A DNA stretch of 35,365 bases. Source: Deltaproteobacteria bacterium. Its GTDB lineage: Bacteria; Myxococcota; XYA12-FULL-58-9; JAFGEK01. The first letter of the stretch is position 1. Each line of letters begins with the position of its first letter. Positions 35,139-35,365 of the stretch are shown here, piece after piece. The translations under genes were made by a program, and so were the position numbers. The notes beneath the pieces are model-generated. The model did not search any database. It saw only the letters and a list, made by a program, of their open reading frames with translations, and was not told the origin of the DNA. The stretch spans positions 1 to 35,365 of the forward strand of contig JAFGEK010000154.1 of assembly GCA_016931625.1 (NCBI GenBank), given 5' to 3'.

Positions 35139-35365
35139 GATCGCAATAATATATTAGTTTTACAAATTGCCTGCAACTTGCTTAACGGACATGGCTGCAT
35201 TTTGCGTGCGTTTGCCTGATTTTAGTGTCTGGTACCAGTTGGGCTAGATAATTTTTTGTCTTTATGAGTATATTTGCAACTGTTACAAGTATTTATAGAT
35301 GTCCGCTTCATTAGCACGGGTAGATGTCCGCGTGTTTGAAAACCTGTTATTGTCAAACGGGTCGT
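35139..35365. other. Right-end intergenic stretch with tandem 11-base repeats
   Basis: There is no gene in the last 227 bases. TAGATGTCCGC occurs at 35296-35306 and again at 35321-35331, 25 bases apart. GTTTGA (35334-35339) is later followed by its complement TCAAAC at 35354-35359. TGCCTGCAACTTGC at 35168-35181 matches the centre of the palindromic element (25457-25470) at 13 of 14 bases. The pattern could be the end of a mobile element that continues past the window. Confidence 0.4.

Overview
The window looks like a chromosomal segment from an AT-rich Gram-negative (diderm) bacterium. It carries several predicted lipoproteins, a YbgF/CpoB-type periplasmic protein, penicillin-binding protein 1C paired with a bacterial alpha-2-macroglobulin, two HD-GYP signalling proteins and a type III secretion chaperone-like TPR protein. 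This mix, and the Cys-containing ComEA-like protein, suggest a deltaproteobacterial or Myxococcota-like lineage. That placement is inference; there is no rRNA or other decisive marker, and I see no tRNA or CRISPR array.

Layout. (1) 239-8686, minus strand: HIT protein, alpha-2-macroglobulin lipoprotein and pbpC as a tight unit ending at a hairpin terminator (130-156). (2) 8864-10270: a Cys-rich lipoprotein gene convergent with a 6-phosphogluconolactonase-like gene whose conserved active-site His is replaced by Gly. (3) 10570-14724, plus strand: a large membrane protein fusing DUF2339-like and DUF3999-like parts, with a buried signal peptide at the junction. (4) 14734-21728, minus strand: lysC, a ComEA-like gene, pgeF, ybgF, a LysM gene, a propeller lipoprotein and a small membrane protein, closely spaced and probably largely co-transcribed. 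(5) 21897-25246: a GAF-HD-GYP gene, a 58-codon ORF and a convergent REC-GAF-HD-GYP gene, all tied to cyclic-di-GMP signalling. (6) 25247-28821: a 186-bp palindromic element, a nitroreductase, a TfoX-N protein, a methyltransferase/DJ-1 chimera and an unrecognised protein. (7) 28884-32956, minus strand: hydG, aspA and hydF, the [FeFe]-hydrogenase maturation cluster, preceded by a 17-bp palindrome. hydE and hydA are not in the window, so they must be elsewhere or absent. The HydG and HydF motifs are intact, which points to an anaerobic or fermentative capacity. (8) 33144-35138, minus strand: a SycD/LcrH-like chaperone and a metallophosphoesterase with a membrane-type insert. The right edge has tandem 11-bp repeats that may belong to an element continuing outside.

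Most of the window is conventional. The best candidates for something new are the in-frame methyltransferase/DJ-1 chimera, the DUF2339-DUF3999 fusion, the phosphogluconolactonase without its His, the HD-GYP protein with a roughly 110-residue insertion, the palindromic element at 25382-25567 and the unrecognised gene at 27895-28821. I did not find a clear new defence or biosynthetic system.
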